From contig JAEZGX010000022.1 of NCBI GenBank assembly GCA_023416735.1, forward strand, positions 44,288-108,287: a DNA stretch of 64,000 bases, written 5' to 3'. The translations under genes and the position numbers were made by a program. How positions within the stretch are numbered: the stretch's first letter is position 1; each line of letters starts with the position of its first letter. This DNA comes from Verrucomicrobiota bacterium (GTDB lineage: Bacteria; Verrucomicrobiota; Verrucomicrobiia; Opitutales; Opitutaceae). Below are positions 16,947-26,438 of the stretch, piece after piece. Below the pieces are notes generated by a model that worked only from the letters and a program-made list of their open reading frames with translations, was not told the DNA's origin and did not search any database.

Positions 16947-17654
16947 ATGCTCAGCATCACCGATCTCCACGTCTCCTACGGCGCCATCGCCGCGCTCTCC
17001 GGCATTTCTTTCGAAATTCCCCAAGGCGCGATCGTCACGCTCATCGGCGGCAACGGCGCCGGCAAAACCACTTCGCTGCGCACCATCTCCGGACTCCTTC
17101 GCGCCAAAGCCGGCCGCATCACTTTCCTCGGCGAGGACATTACCCAATCGCCGTCGCATCGCATCGTCGCCCGCGGCCTCTCCCAAGTCCCCGAGGGCCG
17201 CATGATTTTCTCCAACCTCACCGTCGACGAAAATCTCACGATGGGCGCGTTCCTCCTCTCCGACTCCGCGCTCATCGCCAAAAATCGCGACTACGTCTTC
17301 AGCGTTTTCCCGCGCCTCAAGGAACGCCTCAAACAGATGGCCGGCACGCTCTCCGGCGGCGAACAACAGATGCTCGCCATCGGCCGCGCCCTCATGGGCA
17401 ATCCGAAGTTCTTGATGCTCGACGAGCCATCCCTCGGCATCGCCCCGCGGCTCATCAGCACGATTTTCGAGAAGATCGTGGAGATCAACAAGACCCACGG
17501 CATCACGATCCTCCTCGTCGAACAAAACGCGAACCTCGCGCTCGAGGTCTCGTCCTACGCCTACGTCCTCGAAACCGGCCGCATCGTCATGCAGGGCGAA
17601 AGCAAGCAGCTCCGAACCGATCCCCGTCTCAAAGCCACCTACCTCGGCGGCTAA
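16947..17654 (+). CDS. livF: Branched-chain amino-acid ABC ATPase LivF
   Basis: Second ATPase of the LivHMGF transporter, 235 residues. Walker A is GGNGAGKTTSLRTI near residue 36, signature LSGGEQQMLAIGRAL near 135, Walker B FLMLDEPSLGIAP near 155, switch LLVEQNANLAL near 190. I choose the ATG at 16947 (MLSITDLHVSYG), because the 17 extra residues from 16896 are encoded by the right arm of the heptad repeat. It ends the transport operon; a nonamer inverted repeat follows. Confidence 0.92.
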   Translation: MLSITDLHVSYGAIAALSGISFEIPQGAIVTLIGGNGAGKTTSLRTISGLLRAKAGRITFLGEDITQSPSHRIVARGLSQVPEGRMIFSNLTVDENLTMGAFLLSDSALIAKNRDYVFSVFPRLKERLKQMAGTLSGGEQQMLAIGRALMGNPKFLMLDEPSLGIAPRLISTIFEKIVEINKTHGITILLVEQNANLALEVSSYAYVLETGRIVMQGESKQLRTDPRLKATYLGG

Positions 17655-17667
17655 GTCCCATTTCATC

Positions 17668-17778
17668 ACCGCGAAGGACGCGAAGATCCGCGAAGGAAAA
17701 GACCAACCTCGCGGAAATCCCCCAGCGAACGCGAGCCACGCGTGATCCTTTCTTTCTGACCTTCGCGTCCTTCGCGGT
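17668..17778. repeat. CGCGAAGGA nonamer inverted repeat after livF
   Basis: Bases 17668-17685 and 17761-17778 are exact reverse complements (18 bp) enclosing 75 bp. The left side continues as three 9-10 bp units (CGCGAAGGA, CGCGAAGAT, CCGCGAAGGA). It fills the gap between livF and the helicase gene. Confidence 0.82.
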
Positions 17779-17861
17779 TCAATAACTCAGGACAAGCGAC
17801 CCGCCCGCCCGCCTTTTTCCTTTGCCCCTCCCGCCTACATTTGCGGCCATCTCCGCCTTTG

Positions 17862-19868
17862 ATGGAATTTTCCCTCGACCAACGTCCGCCCGAACAGATC
17901 CCGCCGATCGATTTCCGCGCCTCGCTCAACGACGAGCAATTCGCCGCCGTCACCGCTCCGCCAGGCCCGCTCCTCGTGCTCGCCGGCGCCGGCTCCGGTA
18001 AAACCCGCACGCTCACCTACCGCGTCGCCTACCTCCTCTCCCAAGGCGTCAAACCCGGCGAAATCCTCCTGCTCACCTTCACCAACAAGGCCGCGAAGGA
18101 AATGCTCCACCGCGTCCAGGATCTCACCGGCATCGAACCCCAGCGTTTCTGGGGCGGCACGTTCCACTCCCTCGGCCACCGGGCGCTCCGCATCTACGGC
18201 GAAGCCATCAACATCCCGCGCAACTTCACCATCCTCGATGCCGACGAGTCCGAGACGCTCCTCAAGCAAACCGTCAACGACCTCGATAAACTCTTCTTCA
18301 AGGACAAAACCAATCCGCGTCCCGGCCCGCTCTTCGACGTCCTTTCGCTCGCTCGCAACACCCAGCTTTCGATCGCCGACACCGTCCAAAGAAATTTCCC
18401 GCAATACTCCGAGATCGCCCACCGCTTCCCCGCCTTCGCCGCCGCCTACGCCGCGAAAAAGCGCGAGCAAAACGTCCTCGACTACGACGATCTCCTCGAA
18501 TCCTGGCTCCGCCTCCTCAACGAGGCCCCCGAGGTCGCCCAATACTTCGCCCACCGCTTCCGCCACATCCTCGTCGACGAGTATCAGGATACGAATACGC
18601 TCCAGTCCCAGATCGTCGATAAGCTCGCCGCCCACCACTGCGTGATGGCCGTCGGCGATGACGCCCAATGCATCTACTCGTGGCGCGGCGCGAATTTCGA
18701 AAACATCATGACGTTCCCCGACCGCCACCCGGGCACCGTCATTCATCGCATCGAAACCAACTACCGCTCGACGCCGGAAATCCTCAACCTCGCCAACGGC
18801 GTCCTCCTCGCGCAGCCCAAAGGCCGCCACTTCGACAAGGAACTCCGCGCCGCCCGCGGCCACTCCCAGAAACCTTACGTCGTCCAAACCATGGACGATC
18901 GCGAGCAGGCCGACTTCATCCTCAAGCGCATCCGCTCCCTCGTCGAAGACGACGGCGTCTCGCTCAACGACATCGCCATCCTCTATCGTTCGCACTTCCT
19001 CGCCCTTGAAGTGCAGCTCGCCCTCTCCCGCGCCGGCCTGCCGTATCACATCACCAGCGGCGTGAGATTCTTCGAGCGCCAGCACATCCGCGACCTCGTC
19101 GCCCTGCTCCGTTTCGTTTACAACCCGTCCGATCAACAAGCCTGGCAGCGCATCGCCGTTCTCCTCCCGAAAATCGGCGAAAAGGGCGCGATCAAAATCT
19201 ACGACGCCGCCCTCGATCACGCGCGGCTCATGCAGAAAAACTTCCTCGACGTCCTCAACACCGACGACGTCCGCAGCAAGGTCGCCAAAGACGCCCGCGA
19301 CGACTGGGTCAACTTCACCGCCTCGCTTTCGCAAGTCGCCGAAACGATGCAAACCGCCCGCCCACCCGACGCCGTCCAAACCGCGATCGACGGCTGGTAT
19401 GGCGACTACCTCAAAGGCGCCTTCGCCGACTACCTCGATCGTCTCGACGAACTCAAAGCCCTCGTCGGCTTCGCCCAGCGTTTCGACGAAACCCAAGACT
19501 TCCTCGCGCAGATCGTTCTCCTCAACAGCGAGACGAGCGACCGTCATGTCGAAGCGGATACGGAAGCGATCAAGCTCACCACCGTCCACCAATCCAAAGG
19601 TCTCGAATACGACGTCGTCTTTCTCATCGGCCTCGCCGACGGCCAGTTCCCCGGCCGCCGCAGCATCGAGAGCGGCGACGTCGAGGAAGAGCGCCGTCTC
19701 TTCTACGTCGCCGTCACCCGCGCGAAGAACGAACTCTATCTCACGTATCCAAAAGTTGCGACGCGCGCCGGCCCCGGCGGCATGCTTCTCACGCCGAGCC
19801 GTTTCATCCTCGAACTCCCCACCGACCTCTACGAACCCCTCCGCATCAAGCGCAGTTTCGGTTGGTGA
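17862..19868 (+). CDS. UvrD/PcrA/Rep-family superfamily 1 DNA helicase
   Basis: ATP-dependent 3'-5' DNA helicase for repair or replication restart, 668 residues from the ATG at 17862 (TTG at 17841 gives seven more). Visible motifs: motif I GAGSGKTRTL near residue 43, LLTFTNKAAKEML (Ia) near 70, motif II DEYQDTN near 240, motif III DDAQCIYSWRGA near 266, ETNYRS (IV) near 300, HQSKGLEYDVVFL (V) near 577 and VAVTRAKNELYL (VI) near 617. The length and motif V suit a UvrD/Rep-like enzyme rather than RecB or AddA. Symbols uvrD, pcrA and rep cannot be separated here. Confidence 0.9.
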   Translation: MEFSLDQRPPEQIPPIDFRASLNDEQFAAVTAPPGPLLVLAGAGSGKTRTLTYRVAYLLSQGVKPGEILLLTFTNKAAKEMLHRVQDLTGIEPQRFWGGTFHSLGHRALRIYGEAINIPRNFTILDADESETLLKQTVNDLDKLFFKDKTNPRPGPLFDVLSLARNTQLSIADTVQRNFPQYSEIAHRFPAFAAAYAAKKREQNVLDYDDLLESWLRLLNEAPEVAQYFAHRFRHILVDEYQDTNTLQSQIVDKLAAHHCVMAVGDDAQCIYSWRGANFENIMTFPDRHPGTVIHRIETNYRSTPEILNLANGVLLAQPKGRHFDKELRAARGHSQKPYVVQTMDDREQADFILKRIRSLVEDDGVSLNDIAILYRSHFLALEVQLALSRAGLPYHITSGVRFFERQHIRDLVALLRFVYNPSDQQAWQRIAVLLPKIGEKGAIKIYDAALDHARLMQKNFLDVLNTDDVRSKVAKDARDDWVNFTASLSQVAETMQTARPPDAVQTAIDGWYGDYLKGAFADYLDRLDELKALVGFAQRFDETQDFLAQIVLLNSETSDRHVEADTEAIKLTTVHQSKGLEYDVVFLIGLADGQFPGRRSIESGDVEEERRLFYVAVTRAKNELYLTYPKVATRAGPGGMLLTPSRFILELPTDLYEPLRIKRSFGW

Positions 19869-19920
19869 CCTCATCTAGCTGCTTTCGACGCGCCGACTCT
19901 TTCCCTTAACCTGCTTCAAC

Positions 19921-20325
19921 GTGCATCCCTCCGCTCGCACCCGTTCGGTTCTGATCCAGCAAAATTTCGGCTTCTCCATCCTGCTCGCCCTGGCCTGGAT
20001 CGTGGAGTTCCTCGACTTGGCGCACATCTTCTACGACGCCGCTTCCGGTTTCGTCTGGAGTCGTGTGCTCGCTCGCACCTTCGTGCTCCTCTCGATCTGG
20101 CTCTTCGTCCATTTCACCACCCGCCGCCTCCTCAACCGCTTGTATTATCTCGAGGACTTCCTCCGCATCTGCAGCTGGTGCCGCAAGGTCGGGCACGACG
20201 GCCACTGGCTCACGATGGAGCAATTCTTCGGCGCCAAATTCAACACCGAGACCTCCCACGGCATCTGCCCTGAATGCTCCCGCGCCCAAATCCAGAAGTT
20301 CACGGTCGAACTTCAAAAGCGATAG
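19921..20325 (+). CDS. Small membrane protein with CxxC...CxxC tail seen on signalling proteins
   Basis: 134 residues from GTG at 19921. Two hydrophobic segments (about residues 17-40 and 49-68) are followed by a cytosolic tail with ICSWCRKVGHDGHW and, later, HGICPECS. This cysteine module resembles the C-terminal tail often found after PAS domains, kinases or response regulators (CxxCKKxRDxxGxW...SHGICPxC). Here it stands alone on a two-helix anchor with no catalytic domain. The four cysteines could bind zinc. Function unknown; a role in membrane sensing is only a guess. Confidence 0.65.
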   Translation: MHPSARTRSVLIQQNFGFSILLALAWIVEFLDLAHIFYDAASGFVWSRVLARTFVLLSIWLFVHFTTRRLLNRLYYLEDFLRICSWCRKVGHDGHWLTMEQFFGAKFNTETSHGICPECSRAQIQKFTVELQKR

Positions 20326-20358
20326 GACTCCTCGCCCTCGCCTGTCCCTCTCGCCGGT

Positions 20359-22410
20359 TTACTCCTTCACCCGCACCCCTGCCTCTTTCAACAACTCGTC
20401 CACGTCCGCTTTCATCGGCTTCTTCGCCCCGCGCCGCGCCGCCTCCAACCGCGCACCCGACTGCGCCGCCACGTCCGCCACTTTCATTCCACACGGCGCA
20501 ATATGCGGCGGCGGTGTCACATCCACCGTCCTCTTCTTTTCGTCCAGCAACCGCGCCGCCATCTCGCCGAGGCCGAGCCGCTGCATCGACTTTCTCAATA
20601 CAGCCTTCATCTCTGGCCGATACCAAAAGAAGAAGCTCCGCTGCTCCTGCTTCTCTTCCGGCGTCCGCGCCACGTTCACCGGCTTTTGATCATACGGGTG
20701 CACGCCCGTCGCATAGATCTCCGTCGCGACCGTCATCGGGGTCGGCGTGAAATCCTGCACTTGCTCCAGGCGAAAACCCAAATCCTTCGTCTTCAGCGCC
20801 AACTCCGCCATGTCCTCCGGCCGCGATCCCGGATGCGATGAGATGAAATACGGGATGATCTGCGTCTTTTCCTTCCCGGCCTTCTTCGCCGCGCGATCGA
20901 ACTTCTCCTTGAACTTGTAGAACAGGTTGAACGTCGGCTTCCGCATTACCTTCAGCACGTGATCGCTCGTATGCTCGGGCGCCACTTTCAACCGGCCCGA
21001 CACATGATGCGCCGCGAGTTCCTCGATATACCGCTCGTGGCTCGCTTTCACCTCCGGCGTCGCGCCTTTGTCGTGCAAAAACAGGTCATAGCGGATCCCG
21101 CTCGTCACAAACGCGTGCTTCACCCCGGGCGTCTCGCGCACCGACTGGTAAATGTCCAACAGCGCGGTGTGATCCGTATCCAAATTTCGACATACATCAG
21201 GCCAGATGCAGCTCGGACGCACGCACTCGTCGCAAATCCACTGCTGCTTGCCCTTCATCTTATACATGTTCGCCGACGGCCCGCCGAGGTCGGTGATCGT
21301 GCCCCGGAAATCCGGCATCTGCTTCACCTGCTCCACTTCGCGCAAAATCGACGCCTTGCTCCGGCTCGCCACGAACTTCCCTTGATGCGCCGAGATCGTG
21401 CAGAAGCTGCACCCGCCAAAACACCCGCGGTGCATGTTGATCGAGTGCTTGATCATCTCATACGCCGGAATTGGTCCGCGTTTCCGATATTTCGGATGCG
21501 GTAACCGCGTGTAAGGCAGGTCGAAGCTCTGATCGATCTGGTCTTCGCTCATCGTCGGATACGGCGGATTCACCACCAGCGTCCGTTCGCCCACCGGCTG
21601 CAAGAGCCGCCGGGCCTTCACGCGATTCGACTCCGTTTCGATGTTCTTGAAGTTCTCCGAGTAACGCGCGCGATCCTCCAGGCACGCCTCGTGCGAGTGC
21701 AGCGTGAAATCATCCCAGTGCCGGTTCTTCGGCAACGCCTCACCCGCGCCCATCATCACCGCCGTTTGCGGAATCGTCTTCAGCGACGAAAACGGCACGC
21801 CCGCCTTCAACAACCGCAGGATCTCCCGCAGCGGCAGCTCACCCATTCCATACACCAGCAGGTCCGCGCCACTGCTTTCCAGAATCCCCGGCATCAGCTG
21901 GTCCGACCAGTAATCGTAGTGCGTCACCCGCCGCAGACTCGCCTCGATCCCGCCCAGCAGCACCGGCACATCCGGATACAACTGCTTCAGGATCTTCGCG
22001 TAAACCGTGCTCGCATAGTCCGGACGAAACCCGTGTTCCCCGCCGGGCGTATAAGCATCTTCACTACGCAGCTTCTTCGCCGCGGTGTAGCGGTTCACCA
22101 TCGAATCCATGCACCCGGCCGTGACGCCGAAAAACATTCGCGGCACCCCAAGCTTCCGAAAATCCCGTAAATCGTCCCGCCAGTTCGGCTGCGGCAAAAT
22201 CGCGACGCGAAAACCCGCGTGCTCCATGATACGCCCGACCACTGCTGTTCCAAACGAAGGATGATCCACATACGCATCACCACTCACCAAGATCACGTCC
22301 ACGTAGTCCCATCCGCGCGCTTCGATCTCGTCGCGCGTGGTCGGCAACCAGCGGGAGGAATCCCAGATGGGTTCGTGCGAATAGATTTTCTGTGGGGCTG
22401 ACACGCTCAC
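20359..22410 (-). CDS. ygiQ: YgiQ-family radical SAM protein
   Basis: Radical SAM protein of the UPF0313/YgiQ family, 683 residues from GTG at 22410 (a second GTG at 22404 would remove two). No ATG fits: the frame stays open for 2 kb upstream, but that part has no similarity I recognise and is antisense to the kinase gene. The N-terminus has DVILVSGDAYVDHPSFG. The [4Fe-4S] motif is in RGCFGGCSFCTI near residue 330. Later KVAPEHTSD and PYFISSHPG match the family. The enzyme's physiological reaction is not established. It diverges from the sensor kinase at 22618. Confidence 0.9.
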   Translation of the reverse strand: MSVSAPQKIYSHEPIWDSSRWLPTTRDEIEARGWDYVDVILVSGDAYVDHPSFGTAVVGRIMEHAGFRVAILPQPNWRDDLRDFRKLGVPRMFFGVTAGCMDSMVNRYTAAKKLRSEDAYTPGGEHGFRPDYASTVYAKILKQLYPDVPVLLGGIEASLRRVTHYDYWSDQLMPGILESSGADLLVYGMGELPLREILRLLKAGVPFSSLKTIPQTAVMMGAGEALPKNRHWDDFTLHSHEACLEDRARYSENFKNIETESNRVKARRLLQPVGERTLVVNPPYPTMSEDQIDQSFDLPYTRLPHPKYRKRGPIPAYEMIKHSINMHRGCFGGCSFCTISAHQGKFVASRSKASILREVEQVKQMPDFRGTITDLGGPSANMYKMKGKQQWICDECVRPSCIWPDVCRNLDTDHTALLDIYQSVRETPGVKHAFVTSGIRYDLFLHDKGATPEVKASHERYIEELAAHHVSGRLKVAPEHTSDHVLKVMRKPTFNLFYKFKEKFDRAAKKAGKEKTQIIPYFISSHPGSRPEDMAELALKTKDLGFRLEQVQDFTPTPMTVATEIYATGVHPYDQKPVNVARTPEEKQEQRSFFFWYRPEMKAVLRKSMQRLGLGEMAARLLDEKKRTVDVTPPPHIAPCGMKVADVAAQSGARLEAARRGAKKPMKADVDELLKEAGVRVKE

Positions 22411-22617
22411 GTTCGAAACATTGATGGCCGCGACGCTCGCCCGACACCTCCGCCACCGCAAGCGTCCAATGCACCCGTCGTCTCCGCCTCGCGCGTGACA
22501 CTCTCCATTCAAGATTCCATGTCGTCCGTCGATCATCAGGTCAGCGTTTTGTCCCTTTCCTCCACCGTGGCCCCATCGTCGTTCGACCCCCGGCGTTCTC
22601 GCTCCGGTTACGGTTGC

Positions 22618-25600
22618 ATGCGCATCTTCCTCAGCCTCGTCGTCGGCATCGCCTGCTTCGCCTTCAACCTCAACGGCATGCCCGCGGCGCCGGCGGGCGT
22701 CATCGAAACCGGCGCGCCGTCCTTCGTCGTTCTCGGCTCCGAATCGATGGGGCTCAGCGAACCTCCCACCGATCTGCATCTTCTTCCCGACGGCCGCATC
22801 CTCGCCGTCTCCCTCCGCGAAATCGCCTTCGGCGACGGCCTGCGCTGGGAAGTGCATCGGGGCGTCGAAGGATCGGAATTCATCGCGCCTCAAGTCGCCA
22901 TCAATCCCGACGGCAAAATCTACACCGGCATCCGCGGCGGTTTCGCCGAAGTCGTATTGGGCGCTGACGCTCGCTGGCATCTCGTCCGCGCCGCCGACGT
23001 CCCGGCCGACGCCGAGGTCGAGAACGTCACGCTGGCATGGGTCGACACACTCAAACGCGATTGGTTTTGGTTCAGTGGCAGCGGCTCGGTCGTCGCGTGG
23101 CGCCCAGGCGACACGCCGCGTCTCGCCACTCGTGCCTCCACCGCTATCGAGCACATCTTTGAACTCGGCGACGACGTCTTCATCAGCGATCAATCCGGCG
23201 GATCGCTCTTTCGACTTCCACCCGGCAACGCCACGCTCGAACGGCTCTCCTCGGACAACGTGACCGTGAGCGAGGCCGTGACCTGCACGCTCCCGTTCGA
23301 GCCAGGCAAACTTCTCGCCGGCACCAGCTTCGAGGGATTGAAGATTTTCGACGGCCGCACGTTTCAACCGTTTGGCACGTCTCCCATCCTCGGTCCCGGC
23401 CATCGCATCACCGGTCTCTGCGCCGCGGGCGACGGTTTGTTCGCCGCCGCCGTCGATACCCTTGGCATCGTCTTCTTCGATCGCTCCGGCACCGCGATCC
23501 AAATCCTCGACCGTTCGCTCGATCATCGTCTCGCCCGCGTCAAACGCCTGATCTACTCCGCCGATGGCGTGATCTGGGCGCTTCTCAACGAGGGCGTAGC
23601 GCGCGTGCAATTCCCTTCGCCGCTTTCCCACTTCGAACCCGTGGTCGCCAGCGGGCTCGTTTACGCCAAACCCCTTCGCCATCAGGGCGAGCTCTGGCTC
23701 CTCGCCGATGGTCGCGCACTCCGCGGGGTGTATGACGCCTCGCCGCGGCTTGAGCATTTCAAGGAAGACTCTCCACCCGGCCGCTTCCTCTTCACGCTCA
23801 CCGATGTCGATGACCAGCTTTTCGCCAGCAACGACGCCGGCATCTACTTGCGCGAACCCGCCGGCTGGCGACTCATCGCTCCGGGCATTGTCAACGCCCG
23901 CGTCGGCACCGGCCGCACCACGTCGCGGGGCATCCCCTACGTCGCCCGCGGCGAATACGGCTTCCTGCAACCGACCGCCAACGGCTTCTCCGCCCAACGC
24001 ACGCGCGTGCCCGGCTTGGGCGACAACTACAACGCCGTTATCGACGCGTCCGGCGTCGTATGGCTCGAACTGGGCACCAGCCGCGTCGGCCGCTTCGACC
24101 CCGGCGCCGAGCCCGCCTCGTTCGAAATTCTCGGGCCCGACGATGGCGTCGCCGAAGGTTGGGTATCCATCTACGACATCGACGGCGTTGCCCGTCTTTA
24201 CGCCGGTAATCGCATCTCCCGTTTCGACAACATCACCCGCCGCTTTGTCGACGATCGCGAATTGTCCGATCTCTTCCCCGCTCACGCGCGCCCCGATGGC
24301 CGCGCCACGCGCGATCCTTCCGGCCGCATTTGGTATACCAGCAACGGCCTCGTTCACATCCTCGAGCCAACGTCCGGCGCACCCAAGATAACGACCATGT
24401 CGATCGGCATCTCGCCGACCGAATACACGATCGAGGACAGCGGCATCGTCTGGCTTTTCGAACGTCAGCGTCTCGCCCGCTTCGACCCGCGCATGCCTCC
24501 GCCGCCACCCCAGCCGCTGAAGGCGCAAATCACCTCCGTCGAATTCTCCGCCAGCGGCCGCTGGCACTTCGCTCCTCCCGGCGCGCTCGAACCGATCGAC
24601 TACGTCGACAACTCCGTCGTCATTCGCTTCGCCGCACCCGCCAGTCCTTTCGGTTCATCGATTACGTTCGATGTCATGCTCGAAGGCGCGGGCAGCCAGT
24701 GGGTCTCCACCGGCACCGTCGGTTCCGCTTCGTTCAATCGCTTGAAGGAGGGCAATTACGTCTTCCGCGTTCGCCCCAAAGCGGGTTCCGACGTCATCGG
24801 CGAGGAGGCGCGTCTCGCTTTCACCATTCGCCCGCCGTGGTTCCGCACCAAGCTCGCGTGGGCGGTTTACGTCGCCAGCGCGATTGGACTTTTCGCTTTC
24901 GCCGCGTGGCTCTCTTCCTATCTCCAGCGCCGCGAGAACGACCGCCTCGAACGCCTCGTCGGCGAACGCACGCGCGAACTCCGCGCCAGCGAGGAACGCT
25001 ACCGCTCGCTCAACACCGATCTCGAACGCCGCGTCGACGCCCGCACCGCCGAGCTCTCCCACTCCAACCGCGAACTCCAGCAACGCGAATCGCTCTTCCG
25101 GCTCATCTTCGAACACGCGCCGGTCGGCATCTCCTGGAGGCGCTCCGACCTCGGCCCCACCTATCATTTCAATTCCACCTTCCGCCGCATCCTGGGGCTC
25201 GCCGCCGATATCTCGATGGATCGCGAACTGCTCCTCCAACTCATCCATCCCGACGACAAACCGCGCGTCGCCGACATGAACCGGCTCATCGAATCGGGCG
25301 AAAGCGACAGCTACAATCTCGAGGCGCGCCTCGTTCTCGCCGACGGCCGCACCGTCTGGACTTCGATGTCCTTCGCCGTGATCCGTGACGACCGCGATCA
25401 CGTGATCCAGGAGATCGGTATCCTCGAAGACATTACGCCGCGCAAACACGCCGAGGAGGAACTCGCCGCCACCTACAAGAACCTGGTCGCCACTTCGCGC
25501 GTCGCCGGCATGGCCGAGGTCGCAACCGGCGTTCTTCATAATGTGGGCAACGTCCTCAACGGTCTCAACGTCTCCTGCAACATCCTCGCCGACGGCACGC

Positions 25601-26394
25601 GCGATTCGAAAACCGATCTCCTCGTGAAAGTGTCCGCCTTGCTCCACGAGCACTCCGGAGACCTCGGCCATTTCCTCACCGAAGACCCCAAGGGCAAACT
25701 CGTCCCCGATCTTCTCGCCATGCTCGCCGACAACGCCCGTCGCCACCAGGACTGGCTCACCCGCGAAATCGCCGGCATGCAGCGCAGCATCGACCACATC
25801 AAGGAGATCGTCGCCATGCAGCAGAGTTACGCCACCACCGCCGGCGTGGTCGAAACGCTCACGCCCGAATCGCTCTTCGCCGACGGCCTGCACATGAACG
25901 AAGCCTCGCTCTCTCGCCACGAAGTCAACGTCGTCTGCGATTACCAACCCGTTCCCGCGATCACCGTCGAAAAAGGCAAGGTGCTGCAGATTCTCACCAA
26001 CCTCATCCGCAACGCGAAACACGCCTGTGACGACCATCCCGCGCCCGAAGGCAAAACCATCACATTGCGCATCGAAGACGCGCCACCCGATCGCGTGCGT
26101 CTCATCGTTCGCGACAACGGCGTCGGCATTCCGCCGGAAAATCTCACGCGCATCTTCACGCACGGTTTCACCACGCGTCCCGAAGGCCACGGCTTCGGCC
26201 TCCATTCGAGCATTCTCGCCGCGCGCGAAATGAAAGGCTCGCTCATCGTCGAAAGTCCCGGCCCGGGCCAAGGTGCCACGTTCACCCTCGAGTTGCCCGT
26301 GACTCCCGCCGAATCGTCCACCGCCGCCCGCGCGTTCCCCCCTCCCGCCGAACCCAAATCCACCGTCTCGCGGCGCTCCATTCCTGTGAGCTGA
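22618..26394 (+). CDS. Beta-propeller (Y_Y_Y) sensor histidine kinase with PAS domain
   Basis: Membrane sensor kinase of 1,258 residues from the ATG at 22618, which opens a signal peptide (MRIFLSLVVGIACFAFNLNG); ORF extensions to 22495 lack one. Residues about 30-660 look like two-component-regulator propeller repeats, followed by a Y_Y_Y domain (about 670-735), one transmembrane helix (about 745-770), a coiled coil rich in RTREL and a PAS domain (about 835-950). The phosphoacceptor is in GVLHNVGNVLNGLN near residue 970. The ATPase domain shows NLIRNAKHAC, DNGVGIPPENL and GHGFGLH. No receiver or DNA-binding domain is attached. This architecture often senses carbohydrates in Bacteroidota and related phyla; the ligand here is unknown. 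Confidence 0.87.
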   Translation: MRIFLSLVVGIACFAFNLNGMPAAPAGVIETGAPSFVVLGSESMGLSEPPTDLHLLPDGRILAVSLREIAFGDGLRWEVHRGVEGSEFIAPQVAINPDGKIYTGIRGGFAEVVLGADARWHLVRAADVPADAEVENVTLAWVDTLKRDWFWFSGSGSVVAWRPGDTPRLATRASTAIEHIFELGDDVFISDQSGGSLFRLPPGNATLERLSSDNVTVSEAVTCTLPFEPGKLLAGTSFEGLKIFDGRTFQPFGTSPILGPGHRITGLCAAGDGLFAAAVDTLGIVFFDRSGTAIQILDRSLDHRLARVKRLIYSADGVIWALLNEGVARVQFPSPLSHFEPVVASGLVYAKPLRHQGELWLLADGRALRGVYDASPRLEHFKEDSPPGRFLFTLTDVDDQLFASNDAGIYLREPAGWRLIAPGIVNARVGTGRTTSRGIPYVARGEYGFLQPTANGFSAQRTRVPGLGDNYNAVIDASGVVWLELGTSRVGRFDPGAEPASFEILGPDDGVAEGWVSIYDIDGVARLYAGNRISRFDNITRRFVDDRELSDLFPAHARPDGRATRDPSGRIWYTSNGLVHILEPTSGAPKITTMSIGISPTEYTIEDSGIVWLFERQRLARFDPRMPPPPPQPLKAQITSVEFSASGRWHFAPPGALEPIDYVDNSVVIRFAAPASPFGSSITFDVMLEGAGSQWVSTGTVGSASFNRLKEGNYVFRVRPKAGSDVIGEEARLAFTIRPPWFRTKLAWAVYVASAIGLFAFAAWLSSYLQRRENDRLERLVGERTRELRASEERYRSLNTDLERRVDARTAELSHSNRELQQRESLFRLIFEHAPVGISWRRSDLGPTYHFNSTFRRILGLAADISMDRELLLQLIHPDDKPRVADMNRLIESGESDSYNLEARLVLADGRTVWTSMSFAVIRDDRDHVIQEIGILEDITPRKHAEEELAATYKNLVATSRVAGMAEVATGVLHNVGNVLNGLNVSCNILADGTRDSKTDLLVKVSALLHEHSGDLGHFLTEDPKGKLVPDLLAMLADNARRHQDWLTREIAGMQRSIDHIKEIVAMQQSYATTAGVVETLTPESLFADGLHMNEASLSRHEVNVVCDYQPVPAITVEKGKVLQILTNLIRNAKHACDDHPAPEGKTITLRIEDAPPDRVRLIVRDNGVGIPPENLTRIFTHGFTTRPEGHGFGLHSSILAAREMKGSLIVESPGPGQGATFTLELPVTPAESSTAARAFPPPAEPKSTVSRRSIPVS

Positions 26395-26438
26395 AGCAGC
26401 TGTCGGGCGAACCTTCCGATCCCGCTATCGCCGCAACC

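Noticed and set aside
17835..19874. A 679-residue open frame antisense to the helicase
   Set aside because: It mirrors the helicase reading frame in high-GC sequence, is rich in Glu/Asp/Gly/Val as expected for such shadows, and shows no family motif.
22411..24567. The open frame that extends the YgiQ-type protein by over 700 residues at its N-terminus
   Set aside because: The extension is low-complexity, antisense to the sensor kinase, and the YgiQ family begins near the GTG at 22410.
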